This document shows positions 1-10,214 of a DNA stretch of 64,000 nucleotides, one piece after another. The position numbers were made by a program, and so were the translations under genes. Location: contig CAJLCI010000009.1 in assembly GCA_905205065.1 (NCBI GenBank), positions 14,465-78,464 of the forward strand, read 5' to 3'. How positions within the stretch are numbered: position 1 is the stretch's first letter; every line of letters begins with the position of its first letter. The DNA comes from an uncultured Eubacteriales bacterium (GTDB taxonomy: Bacteria; Bacillota; Clostridia; Oscillospirales; CAG-272). The notes under the pieces are model-generated. The model made no database searches. It had not been told where the DNA came from and saw only the letters and a program-made list of their open reading frames with translations.

Positions 1-579
1 AAGCTGCATTTCAGGAGAGGCAGGATTCGTCAGAGGACCGAGAATATTGAATACTGTACGAATACCAAGTTCTTTACGTATAGCTCCAACATATTTCATC
101 GACGTGTGATACTTCTGTGCAAAGAAGAAACATATCCCTACTTCGTCAAGCAGGGAAACACACGTTTTTGGCTCCTGGTTTATATTAACCCCCAAAGCCT
201 CAAAACAATCCGCAGTACCGCATTTTGACGAAGCAGCCCTGTTTCCATGCTTTGCAACCTTGACACCTGCGGAAGCTGTTACTAAAGCTGCCGTTGTCGA
301 TATATTAAAGCTTTGAGCTCCGTCTCCTCCGGTACCTACAATTTCGAGTACAGAAAAATCATGCTCAACTTTTTCTGCGTGCTCTCTCATTGCCGCTGCA
401 CAGCCGGAAATTTCGTCTATAGTTTCCGCCTTTGTACTTTTTGTAGACAAGGCCGCAAGAAACGCCGCATTTTGAATTGCCGACGTCTCTCCGTCCATTA
501 TTTCATTCATTACCGAATATGCTTCTTCATAAGAAAGATCCTGTTTATCAACAATTTTTTCTATAGCTTCTTTAATCAT
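1..579 (-). CDS. trpD: Anthranilate phosphoribosyltransferase, C-terminus beyond window edge
   Basis: This enzyme transfers the phosphoribosyl group of PRPP to anthranilate, the second step of tryptophan synthesis. Only the first 193 codons are present and the frame is still open at base 1. The start ATG gives an N-terminus beginning [20 protein letters not shown], typical of the helical N-domain. The glycine-rich PRPP/anthranilate loop [14 protein letters not shown] is visible, followed by [25 protein letters not shown] residues and the [15 protein letters not shown] motif. It lies 76 nt downstream of trpG in the same direction, so it is read as the third gene of a trpEGD operon controlled by the T-box ahead of trpE. 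No frameshift is seen in the visible part. Confidence 0.95.
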   Translation of the reverse strand, partial: MIKEAIEKIVDKQDLSYEEAYSVMNEIMDGETSAIQNAAFLAALSTKSTKAETIDEISGCAAAMREHAEKVEHDFSVLEIVGTGGDGAQSFNISTTAALVTASAGVKVAKHGNRAASSKCGTADCFEALGVNINQEPKTCVSLLDEVGICFFFAQKYHTSMKYVGAIRKELGIRTVFNILGPLTNPASPEMQL

Positions 580-655
580 TTTGTTACCATACCTTTCTAT
601 ATATTTAAAATTAAACAAACTATAAATATACCTAAATACAGTCCGGCCCATAGAT

Positions 656-1234
656 TTATATTTTCTTTGAAATTCTTACAAAATTACTTAGAATTTTTGT
701 TCCTTCAGGCGTCAAAATAGATTCAGGATGAAACTGCAGTCCGTAAATGTCATATTTAATATGCCGTACAGCCATTATTTCTCCATCTTCAGTTTCGGCA
801 ACCGATTTCAGACACGCCGGAAGCGATTCCCTAACTACGGCAAGGGAATGATACCTTGCAACAGAGATCTCATGCGGACAGCCCGAAAAGACCGGACAGG
901 TAGTATCCAAAACAGCCAGTGACGCTTTTCCGTGCATAAGTTTTTTCGCATAAGATACTGTTGCGCCAAATGAGGCACAAATCGCCTGATGTCCAAGACA
1001 CACTCCAAGAATCGGAATCCGTCCTCCAAGCTTTTTAACAGTATCAACACAAATACCGGCGTCCTCAGGCCGTCCGGGACCCGGAGAAATAATAACCGCT
1101 TCAGGGGTCATTTCTCCGAGCTGTTCAGGAGTAAACTCGTCATTCCGTACTACCTTTATCTCAGGCTCAATCGATCCGATGAGCTGATACAAATTGTAAG
1201 AAAAACTGTCGTAATTGTCTATCAATATAATCAT
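656..1234 (-). CDS. trpG: Anthranilate synthase component II, glutamine amidotransferase
   Basis: The protein (192 aa) is a class I glutamine amidotransferase that releases ammonia from glutamine and passes it to TrpE. The triad is visible: Cys79 in GVCLGHQAI, and His169 and Glu171 in LQFHPESI. The oxyanion region [11 protein letters not shown] is intact. Length matches stand-alone TrpG/PabA. It sits 79 nt downstream of trpE. In some Bacillota a single TrpG/PabA subunit serves both tryptophan and folate synthesis; here the position between trpE and trpD favours tryptophan as the main role. Confidence 0.95.
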   Translation of the reverse strand: MIILIDNYDSFSYNLYQLIGSIEPEIKVVRNDEFTPEQLGEMTPEAVIISPGPGRPEDAGICVDTVKKLGGRIPILGVCLGHQAICASFGATVSYAKKLMHGKASLAVLDTTCPVFSGCPHEISVARYHSLAVVRESLPACLKSVAETEDGEIMAVRHIKYDIYGLQFHPESILTPEGTKILSNFVRISKKI

Positions 1235-1313
1235 AACAGTAAAAATACCTTTCCCGCATTCGCCTTCAGCAAATACGAAAACTCACATACAAATATTAAT
1301 CTTAGAAATTTTT

Positions 1314-2777
1314 TTAAATATTTTCTTCCTGCGCGGTTTTAATCGCCTTAACAACCGCTGCCGCTTTATTGATACACTCCGTATACTCGTTCTCCAGTAC
1401 TGAGTCGTAAACAATTCCGGCTCCGCTTCTGACAAAAACTTTTCCGTTTTTCTTGTACACAATCCGAATTGCAATACAGGTATCCAGGTTTCCGGTAAAA
1501 TCAAGATAGCCGATAGCTCCGCCGTATATTCCGCGCTTATTGTTTTCCAAATCATTTATAAGCTGGCATGCTCTGATTTTAGGAGCGCCGGAAAGAGTCC
1601 CGGCAGGAAGCACTGCGTCAACTGCATCAATTGCCGTACGATTATCGGCTATTTCTCCCCTTACTGTAGATCCGATGTGCATTACATGTGAAAACCGCTC
1701 TATACAATGATATTTTTCAACGCTTACACTTCCAAAACGGCTGATCTTCCCAAGATCATTTCTTCCGAGGTCAACAAGCATATTGTGTTCCGCAAGTTCC
1801 TTTTCATCGGAAAGCAGTGATTTTTCAAGGTACAAATCCTCCTCCAGCGTTTTTCCTCTCGGCCTCGTCCCTGCAAGAGGAAACGTATGAAGAATACCAT
1901 CTTCAAGCCTGACAAGCGTTTCAGGAGACGCCCCTGCGACCTCCATATCAGAGCTGGAAAAGTAAAACATATACGGAGACGGATTTAGCGTACGCAAAAT
2001 ACGGTACGCTCCAAGCAATGAGCCTTCAAAATCTGCTTCCAGCCTGTTTGACAAAACAATCTGAAAAATATCTCCTTCTTTAATATGATGCTTTGCCTTG
2101 TTCACCATTTCACAATATTCTTCACGCGTAAAAAGCGGTGTAAAATCCGACTTCATTATTCCCGGAATATATTCTTTTGGAGCTCCGTGCATTATAAGAG
2201 ACGCCATGTTTTCAAGCTCCATTAATGCACGGTTATATTCTGCAGAATAATTATCAAGCGATATATTTACAATTAAAATTATTTTCTGCCTGAAATTATC
2301 AAATGCAATAACCTTATCAAAAAGCATCAAATCAGCATCTTTAAAACCTTCTGTGTCCTCAGCGTCCAATCTCAGAGACGGCTCGGAATATTTCAGGTAA
2401 TCATATGAAAAATATCCAACAAGTCCCCCGGTAAACGAAGGAAGTCCTTTGATTTTTGGACTTTTATACTCGCTGAGAACCTGCATAATATATTTACCGG
2501 GGCTATCAGTGTCAAAACTGAGAGATCCAATTTTCATATGTCCGTCCAAACATGTAATCTCAAGCTTAGGATCATAGCCTAAAAACGTATATCTGCCCCA
2601 CTGTTCATTTCCGGCGACAGATTCAAGCATATAGCAATGTCCCGAAACATTCTGTAAAATACGTAATACCTCAATAGGAGTCTTAATATCGGACAGAATT
2701 TCCATACTTACTGGCACAGTCTTATATTTTCCGCTGAGAGCGTATTCTTTTATTTGGTTTAAATCCGGCGTAATCAT
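1314..2777 (-). CDS. trpE: Anthranilate synthase component I
   Basis: This 487-aa chorismate-using enzyme makes anthranilate from chorismate and ammonia supplied by TrpG. Family motifs are present in order: an MLES-type feedback-site motif near residue 40 ([18 protein letters not shown]), [50 protein letters not shown] and [15 protein letters not shown] longer reading frame exists upstream, but it runs through the T-box terminator; the chosen ATG follows a purine-rich ribosome site (GAGAGGAAAC) at good spacing. Expression should rise when uncharged tRNA-Trp accumulates, given the leader. The MLES motif suggests that tryptophan also inhibits the enzyme. Confidence 0.95.
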   Translation of the reverse strand: MITPDLNQIKEYALSGKYKTVPVSMEILSDIKTPIEVLRILQNVSGHCYMLESVAGNEQWGRYTFLGYDPKLEITCLDGHMKIGSLSFDTDSPGKYIMQVLSEYKSPKIKGLPSFTGGLVGYFSYDYLKYSEPSLRLDAEDTEGFKDADLMLFDKVIAFDNFRQKIILIVNISLDNYSAEYNRALMELENMASLIMHGAPKEYIPGIMKSDFTPLFTREEYCEMVNKAKHHIKEGDIFQIVLSNRLEADFEGSLLGAYRILRTLNPSPYMFYFSSSDMEVAGASPETLVRLEDGILHTFPLAGTRPRGKTLEEDLYLEKSLLSDEKELAEHNMLVDLGRNDLGKISRFGSVSVEKYHCIERFSHVMHIGSTVRGEIADNRTAIDAVDAVLPAGTLSGAPKIRACQLINDLENNKRGIYGGAIGYLDFTGNLDTCIAIRIVYKKNGKVFVRSGAGIVYDSVLENEYTECINKAAAVVKAIKTAQEENI

Positions 2778-2800
2778 TTTGTTTCCTCTCTTTCCGCCAG

Positions 2801-2844
2801 AAAACAAAAAAGTCCCTGACAGAATTTTAAAATCTGTCAAGGAC
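2801..2844 (-). terminator. Intrinsic terminator of the trp T-box leader
   Basis: Read on the minus strand, a stem (GTCCTTGACAGA pairing with TCTGTCAGGGAC) closes a short AT loop and is followed by a run of T residues. It lies between the T-box sequence and the trpE ribosome site, which is where the regulated terminator of a T-box leader belongs. Confidence 0.85.
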
Positions 2845-3088
2845 GAATAAATTCTTATCCGCGGTGCCACCTTGATTTTATGGCAAAAACCATACTCTCA
2901 ACAGGATACAATAATATCCCTGACAACTAACGTGTGCCATACGTTGCAGATACTCGAAGCAAGAGCTTCTTTGACTACACCCTCTGCGGTCCATTTGACG
3001 ACTTGTTTTTCACCTGATTCTCAGCATCACAGGCTCTCTGTGGAAGCATCATCATCTTTATCTCCGCTTCAACGGTTTAATTAAATAT
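2801..3088 (-). promoter_or_regulatory. T-box leader of the trp operon, probable Trp (UGG) specifier
   Basis: On the minus strand the sequence AAGGTGGCACCGCGG (2859-2873) matches the T-box consensus, the segment that pairs with the acceptor end of uncharged tRNA. Upstream of it are stem I features: an AGAGAGCC element near 3,040, a GGTGAAAAAC segment, and TGG followed by a purine at 2991-2993, the best specifier candidate. The terminator sits immediately downstream. Known T-boxes let transcription continue when the cognate tRNA is uncharged. A Trp specifier fits the trpEGD genes it precedes. The specifier was assigned by eye and not by covariance folding. Confidence 0.9.
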
Positions 3089-3094
3089 ATTTTT

Positions 3095-3123
3095 ATTTTA
3101 CTACCATTAGTTTTGTTTGTCAA
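3095..3123 (-). promoter_or_regulatory. Sigma-A-type promoter of the trp operon
   Basis: TTGACA (3118-3123) and TAAAAT (3095-3100) read on the minus strand are separated by 17 nt, placing the start of transcription just ahead of the T-box leader. Confidence 0.7.
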
Positions 3124-3338
3124 TAGCTTTTTTTATTTTTTCAAAAAATTTTGTTTTCGGTTTTTATAAATAAAAACATTTTTAGGGACTATCACTTTTG
3201 CTATAAAAATTTCGTATGAAGAGAAGCTTCCATTATATTGAAGTTTGTCTATTATAAATTAAAAAATCGCTTGTCATTTCTTTTATAAATAACACCGAAT
3301 TTCCGGACAGACAATTTATGCTTTGTAAATTTAAAGAT

Positions 3339-4010
3339 TTATTTCTTATTTGACAATTTATAGCTGTTATCTATTAACTCAAATATGTCATTTATACCAA
3401 CAGAGCCGTCAAGCTTTATAGTTATCCAATGCTTTTTATTCATGTGATAACCTGCAAAATATTTCTTATTATCAATCATCCTTTCTACTTTTTCCGGCTC
3501 TAATAATAAATCAATAATCTCAATATCTCCCTTTTCTGAAATTCCTATTTTGGATTTATCAACTACAAGCAGTGCTCCATACCATTTGTTATTATTTTTG
3601 TTTCTCCAAATTGCGTTGCGGGGAAATTTATCCCACAAATATTCTAAATCATCATTATATTTTTGTTTTATGTATTCGATAATTAAGTTAGCATATTGAC
3701 TTTTAAATATATATTTGGAACAACAGGTAATTTTAATTTTTTCAATAATGTTATCATATTCTTCTCTTATCCTGCCTATGAATTTTCCTTTGCTACCGGC
3801 AATATAGTATAGCGTCAATTTTTCATTCTCAGAAAGATCTACAACATCAGAGCGGACAATATTATTCTTATCTATCTTTATAATTAAAGAAAATTGATTA
3901 TCCATTATTTTAGTTTCATATATGTAATAATCATTTTCCTTAACAAATCCTAATTGCTGTAATTTTTTAAAATCTATTTTTAAATTTTTGAATATAATTT
4001 TATCTTCCAT
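3339..4010 (-). CDS. MmcQ/YjbR family protein with an extra N-terminal half
   Basis: The protein has 223 aa. The C-terminal ~110 residues fit the MmcQ/YjbR fold (a CyaY-like, possibly DNA-binding family of unknown biochemical role): LWDKFPRNAIWRN, WYGALLVVDKSKIG, and AGYHMNKKHWITIKLDGSV. The first ~100 residues (YETKIMDNQFSLIIKIDKNN onward) resemble the N-terminal extension that some family members carry. It is rich in Lys, Ile and Asn with AT-rich codons, unlike the neighbouring trp genes, which suggests recent acquisition. It lies 7 nt downstream of the acetyltransferase gene and is probably cotranscribed with it. The cellular role is not known. Confidence 0.75.
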   Translation of the reverse strand: MEDKIIFKNLKIDFKKLQQLGFVKENDYYIYETKIMDNQFSLIIKIDKNNIVRSDVVDLSENEKLTLYYIAGSKGKFIGRIREEYDNIIEKIKITCCSKYIFKSQYANLIIEYIKQKYNDDLEYLWDKFPRNAIWRNKNNNKWYGALLVVDKSKIGISEKGDIEIIDLLLEPEKVERMIDNKKYFAGYHMNKKHWITIKLDGSVGINDIFELIDNSYKLSNKK

Positions 4011-4017
4011 GCTAACT

Positions 4018-4551
4018 TTATTCCCTCTGAAAAACTATCTGCTTTATATTATATAAAAATCCAACTGCCATATATTTTTTATTTCCTATTTTAATTTCTT
4101 TTTCTTTTACTACTTTTCCACCCATCCTCGTATAAAATTTTTTGGCACATTTATTATCTTTTAAACACCATAATATCATTTTAAATTTGTTCATATTTTT
4201 AAATTCATTCGCAACATACTGAAATAATTTTGTACCTATGCCATTATATTTAAGACCGGACTTTACGTATATAGCTAATAATTCACAATCTATATCCGGA
4301 ATATCATTCGTAAAATTATTATTATCTATATATTTGCAAAATCCTACTATCTGATTATTTAGCTCGGCTACTATAAATCCATTTTCTTTGTAATCTCTTT
4401 TTATTTTCTCTATTCTTTCCTCAACCTTCATTGAATTTAAAAATTCTTCATCTATAATTCCTTTATATGCCGTTTTCCATCCGTCTATTTGAATTTCAAC
4501 TACGTTTGATACGTCTTTTTCTTCAATATTTCTGATTATTACATTATCCAT
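4018..4551 (-). CDS. GNAT family N-acetyltransferase
   Basis: This 177-aa protein has the GNAT layout: IIRNIEEKDVSNVVEIQIDGW at the N-terminus, the central strand ELLAIYVKSGLKYNGIG, an acetyl-CoA loop in the variant form KYNGIGTKLF, and a C-terminal LWCLKDNKCAKKFYTRMGG. GNAT enzymes move an acetyl group from acetyl-CoA to an amine; the acceptor cannot be read from the sequence. It resembles the group that starts IRxAxxxDxxxIxxIxxxxW. The gene is AT-rich, like the downstream MmcQ-like gene, and the pair looks like a small accessory insertion between the trp operon and tRNA-Gly. Confidence 0.85.
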   Translation of the reverse strand: MDNVIIRNIEEKDVSNVVEIQIDGWKTAYKGIIDEEFLNSMKVEERIEKIKRDYKENGFIVAELNNQIVGFCKYIDNNNFTNDIPDIDCELLAIYVKSGLKYNGIGTKLFQYVANEFKNMNKFKMILWCLKDNKCAKKFYTRMGGKVVKEKEIKIGNKKYMAVGFLYNIKQIVFQRE

Positions 4552-4885
4552 AATTCACCTATTTAATTAACACTTGTTTAATTATATCAAAGCAAATGAA
4601 ATTATACAAGATTTTAATAATATTTCTTTTTTAATTATACTTAAAAAATATACCACAAAATTGTTTTGTTCTGAAAAATTCGGTTTTGTTTTTTTATTTT
4701 ATTCATAAATAATTATATCAATTAAATATTCAACTTCAATTTCTATATTATCTTAAATTCAAACATAAAAATATTCTCATTTCCAAAAGAGAAAAAGAGT
4801 CTATAAACTTTACAGTTTTTAAGCTGCCATAAATTGTCTGATGACTGAAAGAAATATCACTTCGCACATAATCACCGAAATCCGA
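4552..4885. other. AT-rich intergenic stretch without a recognisable gene
   Basis: This stretch is strongly AT-rich, with many runs of A or T. I see no convincing reading frame and no copy of the neighbouring tRNA end. It separates the acetyltransferase gene from the tRNA-Gly terminator and may hold the promoter of the acetyltransferase pair. Confidence 0.5.
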
Positions 4886-4925
4886 ACAAAGAAAAGCCCC
4901 GAAACGCAATCTGCGTTGTCGGGGC
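4886..4925 (-). terminator. Terminator downstream of tRNA-Gly
   Basis: On the minus strand a strong stem (GCCCCGA...CGGGGC, with an inner ACGCAG/TTGCGT pairing) is followed by TTTTCTTT. It lies a few bases past the encoded CCA end of the tRNA. Confidence 0.85.
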
Positions 4926-4930
4926 CTGCA

Positions 4931-5004
4931 TGGAGCGGATAACGGGAATCGAACCCGCCTTATCAGCTTGGGAAGCTGAAGTTTTACCACTAAACTATAT
5001 CCGC
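4931..5004 (-). tRNA. tRNA-Gly (anticodon CCC), CCA encoded
   Basis: A full cloverleaf can be drawn: acceptor GCGGATA/TATCCGC, D arm GTTT...AAAC, anticodon stem TCAGC/GCTGA around loop TTCCCAA (anticodon CCC), and T arm with loop TTCGATT. The discriminator base is T and CCA is encoded in the gene. Transcription ends at the adjacent terminator. The anticodon was read by hand. Confidence 0.93.
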
Positions 5005-5046
5005 ACAATGCCGCAGCCTATTAAAGCCGCGGTAAAAATTAAAAAT

Positions 5047-7140
5047 TTATCTTACTCCGTAAAGCAAATCACCATATGTCGGAAAGGGCCAGTACTGCTG
5101 GGCAGTATATCTTTCACATTCATCAGCGGCAGAACGAAGTTTTTCCATATCTTTAAGAATTTTATTTTTATAATAATTTGCCTCTTCGAGATTGTCCTCA
5201 ATACTTACGGCGCTGTCCAAGCCCTGTTCAAGAATACAGGTATTTTTACTCAGTTCCGACAACAATTTAGAAAGCATATTTACTGTCTCTATCTCGTACG
5301 TACAATCCGCTTCCTTCGAAGCCATCTGTTTGGTAACTACAGTGTCCGAAAGATCCTTTGTAAATGCGCTTACCGATGGAAGAATTTCTTTTCTGACCAT
5401 ATCTATCATGGTTCTTCCTTCTATATTGAGAATTTTGCAATAGTTCTCAAGCATAATATCATATCTGGATCTCAGTTCAGTTTCAGTAAACACTTTATGC
5501 TTTTCAAAAAGATCTATGTTCTTCTTATCAAGAAAATGAGGAACACAGTCTGGCGTTGCAGGCAGATTGAGAAGCCCTCTCTTTTTTGCTTCATCAAGCC
5601 ATGTGCTGTCATAACCGTTTCCATTGAATATTATATGTTTATGATCATTAAACGTTCTTTTTATCAGATTGTGTATGGCCTCATTCAAATCCTCAGCATT
5701 TTCAAGCTCATCGGCATAATGACACAGCGATTCTGCAACAGCCGTATTTATTACAACATTTGTCATGGATATTGAACTTGCGGAACCGAGCATTCTGAAC
5801 TCAAATTTGTTTCCGGTAAATGCAAACGGAGACGTACGGTTACGATCTGTAGCATCTTTAGGAAATTTGGGAAGAATATGAACACCGAGCCGCATCTGCG
5901 TTTTTTCCGCCGCGAGATACGGAACATCCGACGCAATTGATTCAAGAATCGCCGTCAGTTCATCCCCTAAAAATATAGATACTACCGCTGGAGGTGCTTC
6001 ATTTGCGCCAAGACGATGGTCATTTCCTGCGCTTGCCACAGAAATTCTGAGCAAATCCTGATAATCATCAACAGCTTTGATAACTGCGCACAAAAACAGT
6101 AGAAACTGTGCGTTCTCATGAGGTGTTTCTCCGGGTGAAAGGAGATTTACCCCTGTATTGGTAGAAATAGACCAGTTATTATGTTTTCCAGAGCCGTTGA
6201 CACCTTCAAAGGGCTTTTCATGCAAAAGACATACAAGACCATGCTTTTTTGCAATCTGCTTCATCATTTCCATCGTCAGCTGATTATGGTCCGTCGCAAT
6301 ATTTGTTGAACAGAAAATCGGCGCAAGCTCATGCTGCGCAGGTGCAACCTCATTATGCTCGGTTTTTGCAAGAATACCAAGCTTCCACAGCTCTTCATCC
6401 AGCTCTTCCATAAAAGCGGCAACGCGCGGTTTTATAGCTCCGAAATAATGATCGTCAAGCTCTTGTCCCTTCGGGGGTTTCGCTCCGAAAAGAGTCCGTC
6501 CGGTGTAAATTAAATCCTTACGCTTATTATAAAGCTCTCTGTCAACAAGAAAATATTCCTGTTCCGGTCCTACAGATGTGTTTATATGAGTAACATCCGT
6601 CGTACCAAAAAGACGGATCACTCTCAGCGCCTGACGATTAATAGCCTCCATTGAGCGCAGCAGGGGAGTTTTCTGATCAAGTGCTTCTCCTCCATACGAA
6701 CAAAATGCAGTAGGTATATAAAGCGTCTTTCCCTTGATAAAAGCAAATGCAGTAGGATCCCATGCAGTATAACCCCGTGCTTCAAAAGTAGCCCGCAGTC
6801 CTCCGGACGGAAAGCTCGATGCATCAGGCTCCCCCTTGACAAGCTCTTTTCCTGAAAATTCCATAATGACCTTTCCGTCATCTGTCGGAGAAATAAAGCT
6901 GTCATGCTTTTCGGCAGTTATTCCTGTCATCGGCTGAAACCAATGGGTATAGTGAGTTGCGCCATGTTCAACCGCCCAATCCTTCATAGCATTTGCGACA
7001 ACATGGGCTAAATTAATGTCAAGGTGCTTTCCCTCATCCATTGTTCTTTTCAAAGAGGCATACGTCTCCTTCGGAAGACGCGATTTCATAGTTATTGTGT
7101 TGAATACAAGAGAACCAAAGGTTTCAGGTATACTTTTCAT
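5047..7140 (-). CDS. glnN: Type III glutamine synthetase
   Basis: This 697-aa enzyme makes glutamine from glutamate, ammonia and ATP. Size and sequence fit the GSIII (GlnN) class, about 700 aa and first described in Bacteroides, rather than the ~450-aa GlnA. Visible motifs include [41 protein letters not shown], the catalytic-core [18 protein letters not shown], the ATP-site segment [18 protein letters not shown], and [20 protein letters not shown]. The longer frame begins at a GTG that overlaps the ribosome site; the ATG chosen follows AAAGGAAAC. It is preceded by a perfect promoter and stands alone. It would supply glutamine to the amidotransferases encoded here (TrpG, PurL). Confidence 0.96.
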   Translation of the reverse strand: MKSIPETFGSLVFNTITMKSRLPKETYASLKRTMDEGKHLDINLAHVVANAMKDWAVEHGATHYTHWFQPMTGITAEKHDSFISPTDDGKVIMEFSGKELVKGEPDASSFPSGGLRATFEARGYTAWDPTAFAFIKGKTLYIPTAFCSYGGEALDQKTPLLRSMEAINRQALRVIRLFGTTDVTHINTSVGPEQEYFLVDRELYNKRKDLIYTGRTLFGAKPPKGQELDDHYFGAIKPRVAAFMEELDEELWKLGILAKTEHNEVAPAQHELAPIFCSTNIATDHNQLTMEMMKQIAKKHGLVCLLHEKPFEGVNGSGKHNNWSISTNTGVNLLSPGETPHENAQFLLFLCAVIKAVDDYQDLLRISVASAGNDHRLGANEAPPAVVSIFLGDELTAILESIASDVPYLAAEKTQMRLGVHILPKFPKDATDRNRTSPFAFTGNKFEFRMLGSASSISMTNVVINTAVAESLCHYADELENAEDLNEAIHNLIKRTFNDHKHIIFNGNGYDSTWLDEAKKRGLLNLPATPDCVPHFLDKKNIDLFEKHKVFTETELRSRYDIMLENYCKILNIEGRTMIDMVRKEILPSVSAFTKDLSDTVVTKQMASKEADCTYEIETVNMLSKLLSELSKNTCILEQGLDSAVSIEDNLEEANYYKNKILKDMEKLRSAADECERYTAQQYWPFPTYGDLLYGVR

Positions 7141-7240
7141 ATGGGCGTTTCCTTTCACGGGGACAGAGAGAGTACCGCTTTTACAAATTTAATAATCAAA
7201 AAATCAAGCAGCAGACATCAAAATCCTACGCTTTCTTTTT

Positions 7241-7269
7241 ATTATAGCGCGGCTTGTCGGGTTTGTCAA
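7241..7269 (-). promoter_or_regulatory. Sigma-A-type promoter of glnN
   Basis: On the minus strand TTGACA (7264-7269) and TATAAT (7241-7246) are both consensus with 17-nt spacing, about 100 nt ahead of the glnN start. Confidence 0.8.
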
Positions 7270-7709
7270 TCGTTTTTTATCATAAAACTTTGGAATCAAG
7301 AATATACATTTAAATTTCCTCCGAATTTTCTTGGAAATATAGAAAAACCAGAAAAAATATGGTACAATAAAATATAAGGCATATAAAGCTTCGGATTTAC
7401 AACCGACAGGTCTTGTACAGACAGCCGATTGATTATTTTTGGCAGCACCTCAAATATTGCAGATTAACTGAAATTATGACAGAAAGAATTTGTAAATTCA
7501 AAAGCATTAAGCTAACAGAAACGCTCTATTAAGAGCGTTTCTGCGGCGGAGCATCCGCATTTGAAAATAATCAAAGCAGTCTTCTCCGTTTCAGAAGCAA
7601 ACCTTTTGTCCGTGGGTACTCAGCACGGCAAAAATTAAAATATATATCAATAGCTTTTGCAGACGTGACGTTCTGCCTTTATTTATATAAAAAGGAATGA
7701 TCATAAGTA
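7270..7709. other. Intergenic region with an extended -10 and a strong hairpin; possible small RNA or topB leader
   Basis: There is no convincing reading frame here. On the plus strand an extended -10 (TG-N-TACAAT, 7360-7368) is followed by about 150 nt of unassigned sequence and then a perfect 10-bp stem with a 6-nt loop (7517-7542, AGAAACGCTC/GAGCGTTTCT). A short GCGG/CCGC stem follows. No long T-run follows either stem, so termination is not clear. The stretch could be a long leader of topB or an independent small RNA. It matches no RNA family that I recognise. Confidence 0.3.
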
Positions 7710-9983
7710 ATGACGCTAATTATTGCTGAAAAACCAAGTCTTGCACGCAACATTGTTGCCGGAATAGGAAAAATGAATAAACATATCGGCTATTTTGAAG
7801 GCTGCGGTTATATTGTCACATGGGCATTTGGTCATCTTTTTTCTCTTTATGATATAGAAGATTACATCTCGGATAAATCGAAAAAGGAAAATGATCTCAA
7901 AATACGCTGGACACTTGATAATCTGCCGTGTTTTCCGAAAGAATTTTGTTTTAAGCTTAAATGTGATGAAAACGGAAAACCGGATGAAGGTGTAAAAAAG
8001 CAATTTGAAATAATCAAAACTCTGTGCATGCGTACTGACGTAGACTGCATTGTAAACGCAGGAGATTCTGACAGAGAAGGTGAAATTATTGTCCGTCTAT
8101 GCATAAGCCATGCATTGGAAAATAAAATTGAAAACAAAAAATTAGTGCGTCTTTGGCTTCCCGATCAGACCGAAGAAACTATAAAAACAGCACTTTGCGA
8201 AATGAAAGATGAAAGTGAATACAGCCGTCTTGCCGACGAGGGTTTTGCAAGAACATATATAGACTGGCTTTACGGGGTTAATCTGACCAGATATGCAACG
8301 TTAAAGACCGGCACACTGCTCCGCGTCGGAAGAGTAATTGTACCGATTGTAAAAGCGATATATGACCGTGATATGGAAATACGCAATTTTGTTCCGGATA
8401 TATATTACGTCGCTGCAAGCAAAGAAGAAACTAACGGGGCATTAGTTGAGCTTATAAGCAAAACAAAATTTGATAAAAATCAGCTGGATAAAGTCCGGGA
8501 GCTATGCGATAAATACAATGCTTCGGAAGCCATAGTTACTTCCTGCAAAACAAAAAAGGATACGGTATCACCCGGCAAGCTGTATTCACTTTCAAAGCTT
8601 CAGAACGTTCTTGGAAAAAGATATAAAATGTCTATGGAGCAAAGTCTGAAAATCGTACAGAAGCTTTATGAGGAGGGATATGTTACATATCCGAGAACAA
8701 ATTCGGAATATCTTGCCGAAGCCGAAAAGGACAGAATTAAACAAATTCTCACCGGAGTAGAAAAACTTGGATACCCGGTTGAGTTCAAAAATAAAAAGAC
8801 CATCTTCGACGATACAAAAATTGAATCTCATTCTGCCCTGACTCCTACCGCTAAAATTCCGAAATCATCATCTCTCTCCGCAGACGAACTAAAAGTATAT
8901 CAAACGATTTTTCGCCGTTTTGCGGCTGTATTCTGCTCAAAGCCATGTATTGTAGAAAGATCAGAAATTAAAATCGAAGTCGGAAAACATGAGGTTTTCT
9001 CTCTCAAAGGAACTGTAATTATCGAACCGGGATGGACAAAATACGATAACCATTCAATGAAAGACAAAATTCTTCCACCTCTCAAAAAAGGAGACAGCGT
9101 AAACATTAAATTTGAACCCCGGGAAAAAGAGACCAGTCCTCCTAAACACTATACGATAGAAACGCTGAATAATTATCTCAAAAATCCGTTTCGGGAAGAT
9201 AAAGCCGCCGCAAAAAGCACAGATCAGGCAAGCGGTGATCCGGGAACAGACAGCACACCGGAAGACGACTCGGAGGATTACCGTGCAATTTTTGAAGGAC
9301 TTGAGCTCGGAACCGAAGCCACACGAACAGGAATTATCAATAATGCCCGTAAATCGAAATATATACAGCTGAAAAAAGACGTCTACACAATACTTCCCGA
9401 CGGCGAATTTCTAATAGATTCTCTGAAAAGTATGCAAATTTCAATGGATAAATACAAAACAAGCACCCTCGGTCAGGCTCTTAAAAAAGTATATAGAGGC
9501 GATATATCAGTAGATGAATGTGTGCTTCTTGCAGAAAAAGAAATCTCAGAAATATTCGCCCGCCCCGAAGACTTGCCTCCCGAACTTGACTGCAACAGCG
9601 GTTTTTATGGAGACACTGTCGGCAAATGTCCTCTTTGCGGCCGCGATGTTGTAAGAGGAAAATACAGTTACGGCTGTAAAGGATACAAAGATGGCTGCGG
9701 CTTCAAAGTAGGCATAAATATTTGCGGAAGAGTAATATCCGTTTCAAATATTAAGCTGTTGCTTGAAACAGGACATACAGCAAAAATTCAGGGATTTATA
9801 TCTAAAAAAAGCGGCAAAAGTTTTGACGCTTCGCTCAAACTTGACAATGGAAAAGCTGTTTTTGATTTTTCCGGGCCAAACAGCGTTTTGAACCAAAGCG
9901 CCGTATTAAAGTCCGACAGTTATTTCTCAGACGGTACTCCTATGTGTTCGTCACGATATGCGCAGAATGATAGCGCGGAATGA
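7710..9983 (+). CDS. topB: DNA topoisomerase III (type IA)
   Basis: This 757-aa type IA topoisomerase cuts one DNA strand through a 5'-phosphotyrosine link and helps separate interlinked DNA. The N-terminus has the Toprim domain (MTLIIAEKPSLARNI and NAGDSDREGEIIVR). The active-site tyrosine is Tyr327 in EEGYVTYPRTNSEYL. Later motifs include SHSALTPT and LELGTEATRTGII. A Ser/Asp-rich linker near residues 500-530 precedes the last core segment. The C-terminus carries a CPLCGRDVVRG...C...C zinc-finger-like patch near residue 640, typical of TopB. The plasmid/ICE-encoded TopB forms are similar, but no conjugation genes are nearby, so a chromosomal role is more likely. Confidence 0.93.
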   Translation: MTLIIAEKPSLARNIVAGIGKMNKHIGYFEGCGYIVTWAFGHLFSLYDIEDYISDKSKKENDLKIRWTLDNLPCFPKEFCFKLKCDENGKPDEGVKKQFEIIKTLCMRTDVDCIVNAGDSDREGEIIVRLCISHALENKIENKKLVRLWLPDQTEETIKTALCEMKDESEYSRLADEGFARTYIDWLYGVNLTRYATLKTGTLLRVGRVIVPIVKAIYDRDMEIRNFVPDIYYVAASKEETNGALVELISKTKFDKNQLDKVRELCDKYNASEAIVTSCKTKKDTVSPGKLYSLSKLQNVLGKRYKMSMEQSLKIVQKLYEEGYVTYPRTNSEYLAEAEKDRIKQILTGVEKLGYPVEFKNKKTIFDDTKIESHSALTPTAKIPKSSSLSADELKVYQTIFRRFAAVFCSKPCIVERSEIKIEVGKHEVFSLKGTVIIEPGWTKYDNHSMKDKILPPLKKGDSVNIKFEPREKETSPPKHYTIETLNNYLKNPFREDKAAAKSTDQASGDPGTDSTPEDDSEDYRAIFEGLELGTEATRTGIINNARKSKYIQLKKDVYTILPDGEFLIDSLKSMQISMDKYKTSTLGQALKKVYRGDISVDECVLLAEKEISEIFARPEDLPPELDCNSGFYGDTVGKCPLCGRDVVRGKYSYGCKGYKDGCGFKVGINICGRVISVSNIKLLLETGHTAKIQGFISKKSGKSFDASLKLDNGKAVFDFSGPNSVLNQSAVLKSDSYFSDGTPMCSSRYAQNDSAE

Positions 9984-10112
9984 AATATCAGAAATCGACA
10001 GCAATTAACTTCTTAAGTAAATTAACAGCTTTCAAAAATGATTCATCATAAATATGCGATAATATGTAGTCATTGCCTTATAAGTCAATTTTTTAAATAT
10101 CTGTGTAACGAT

Positions 10113-10146
10113 AAAAAACAGTCTCTTTAATTAAGAGACTGTTTTT
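10113..10146. terminator. Bidirectional terminator between topB and trxB
   Basis: A near-perfect stem (AACAGTCTCTT/AAGAGACTGTT) is flanked by A-run and T-run, so it can stop transcription from both converging genes. Confidence 0.8.
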
Positions 10147-10214
10147 AATATAAGCTTACCCGGAAATACAAAGCATTTATAGCTCTCTCTCAATAAGTCT
10201 TCGAAAAAAGCTTT

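Noticed and set aside
3100..5004. tRNA-Gly as attachment site of an integrated island
   Set aside because: No copy of the tRNA 3' end is found on the other side of the AT-rich genes and there is no integrase.
4930..5775. 281-codon plus-strand frame over glnN and tRNA-Gly
   Set aside because: It lies antisense to strongly conserved glnN and the tRNA and has no family features; it is a shadow frame.
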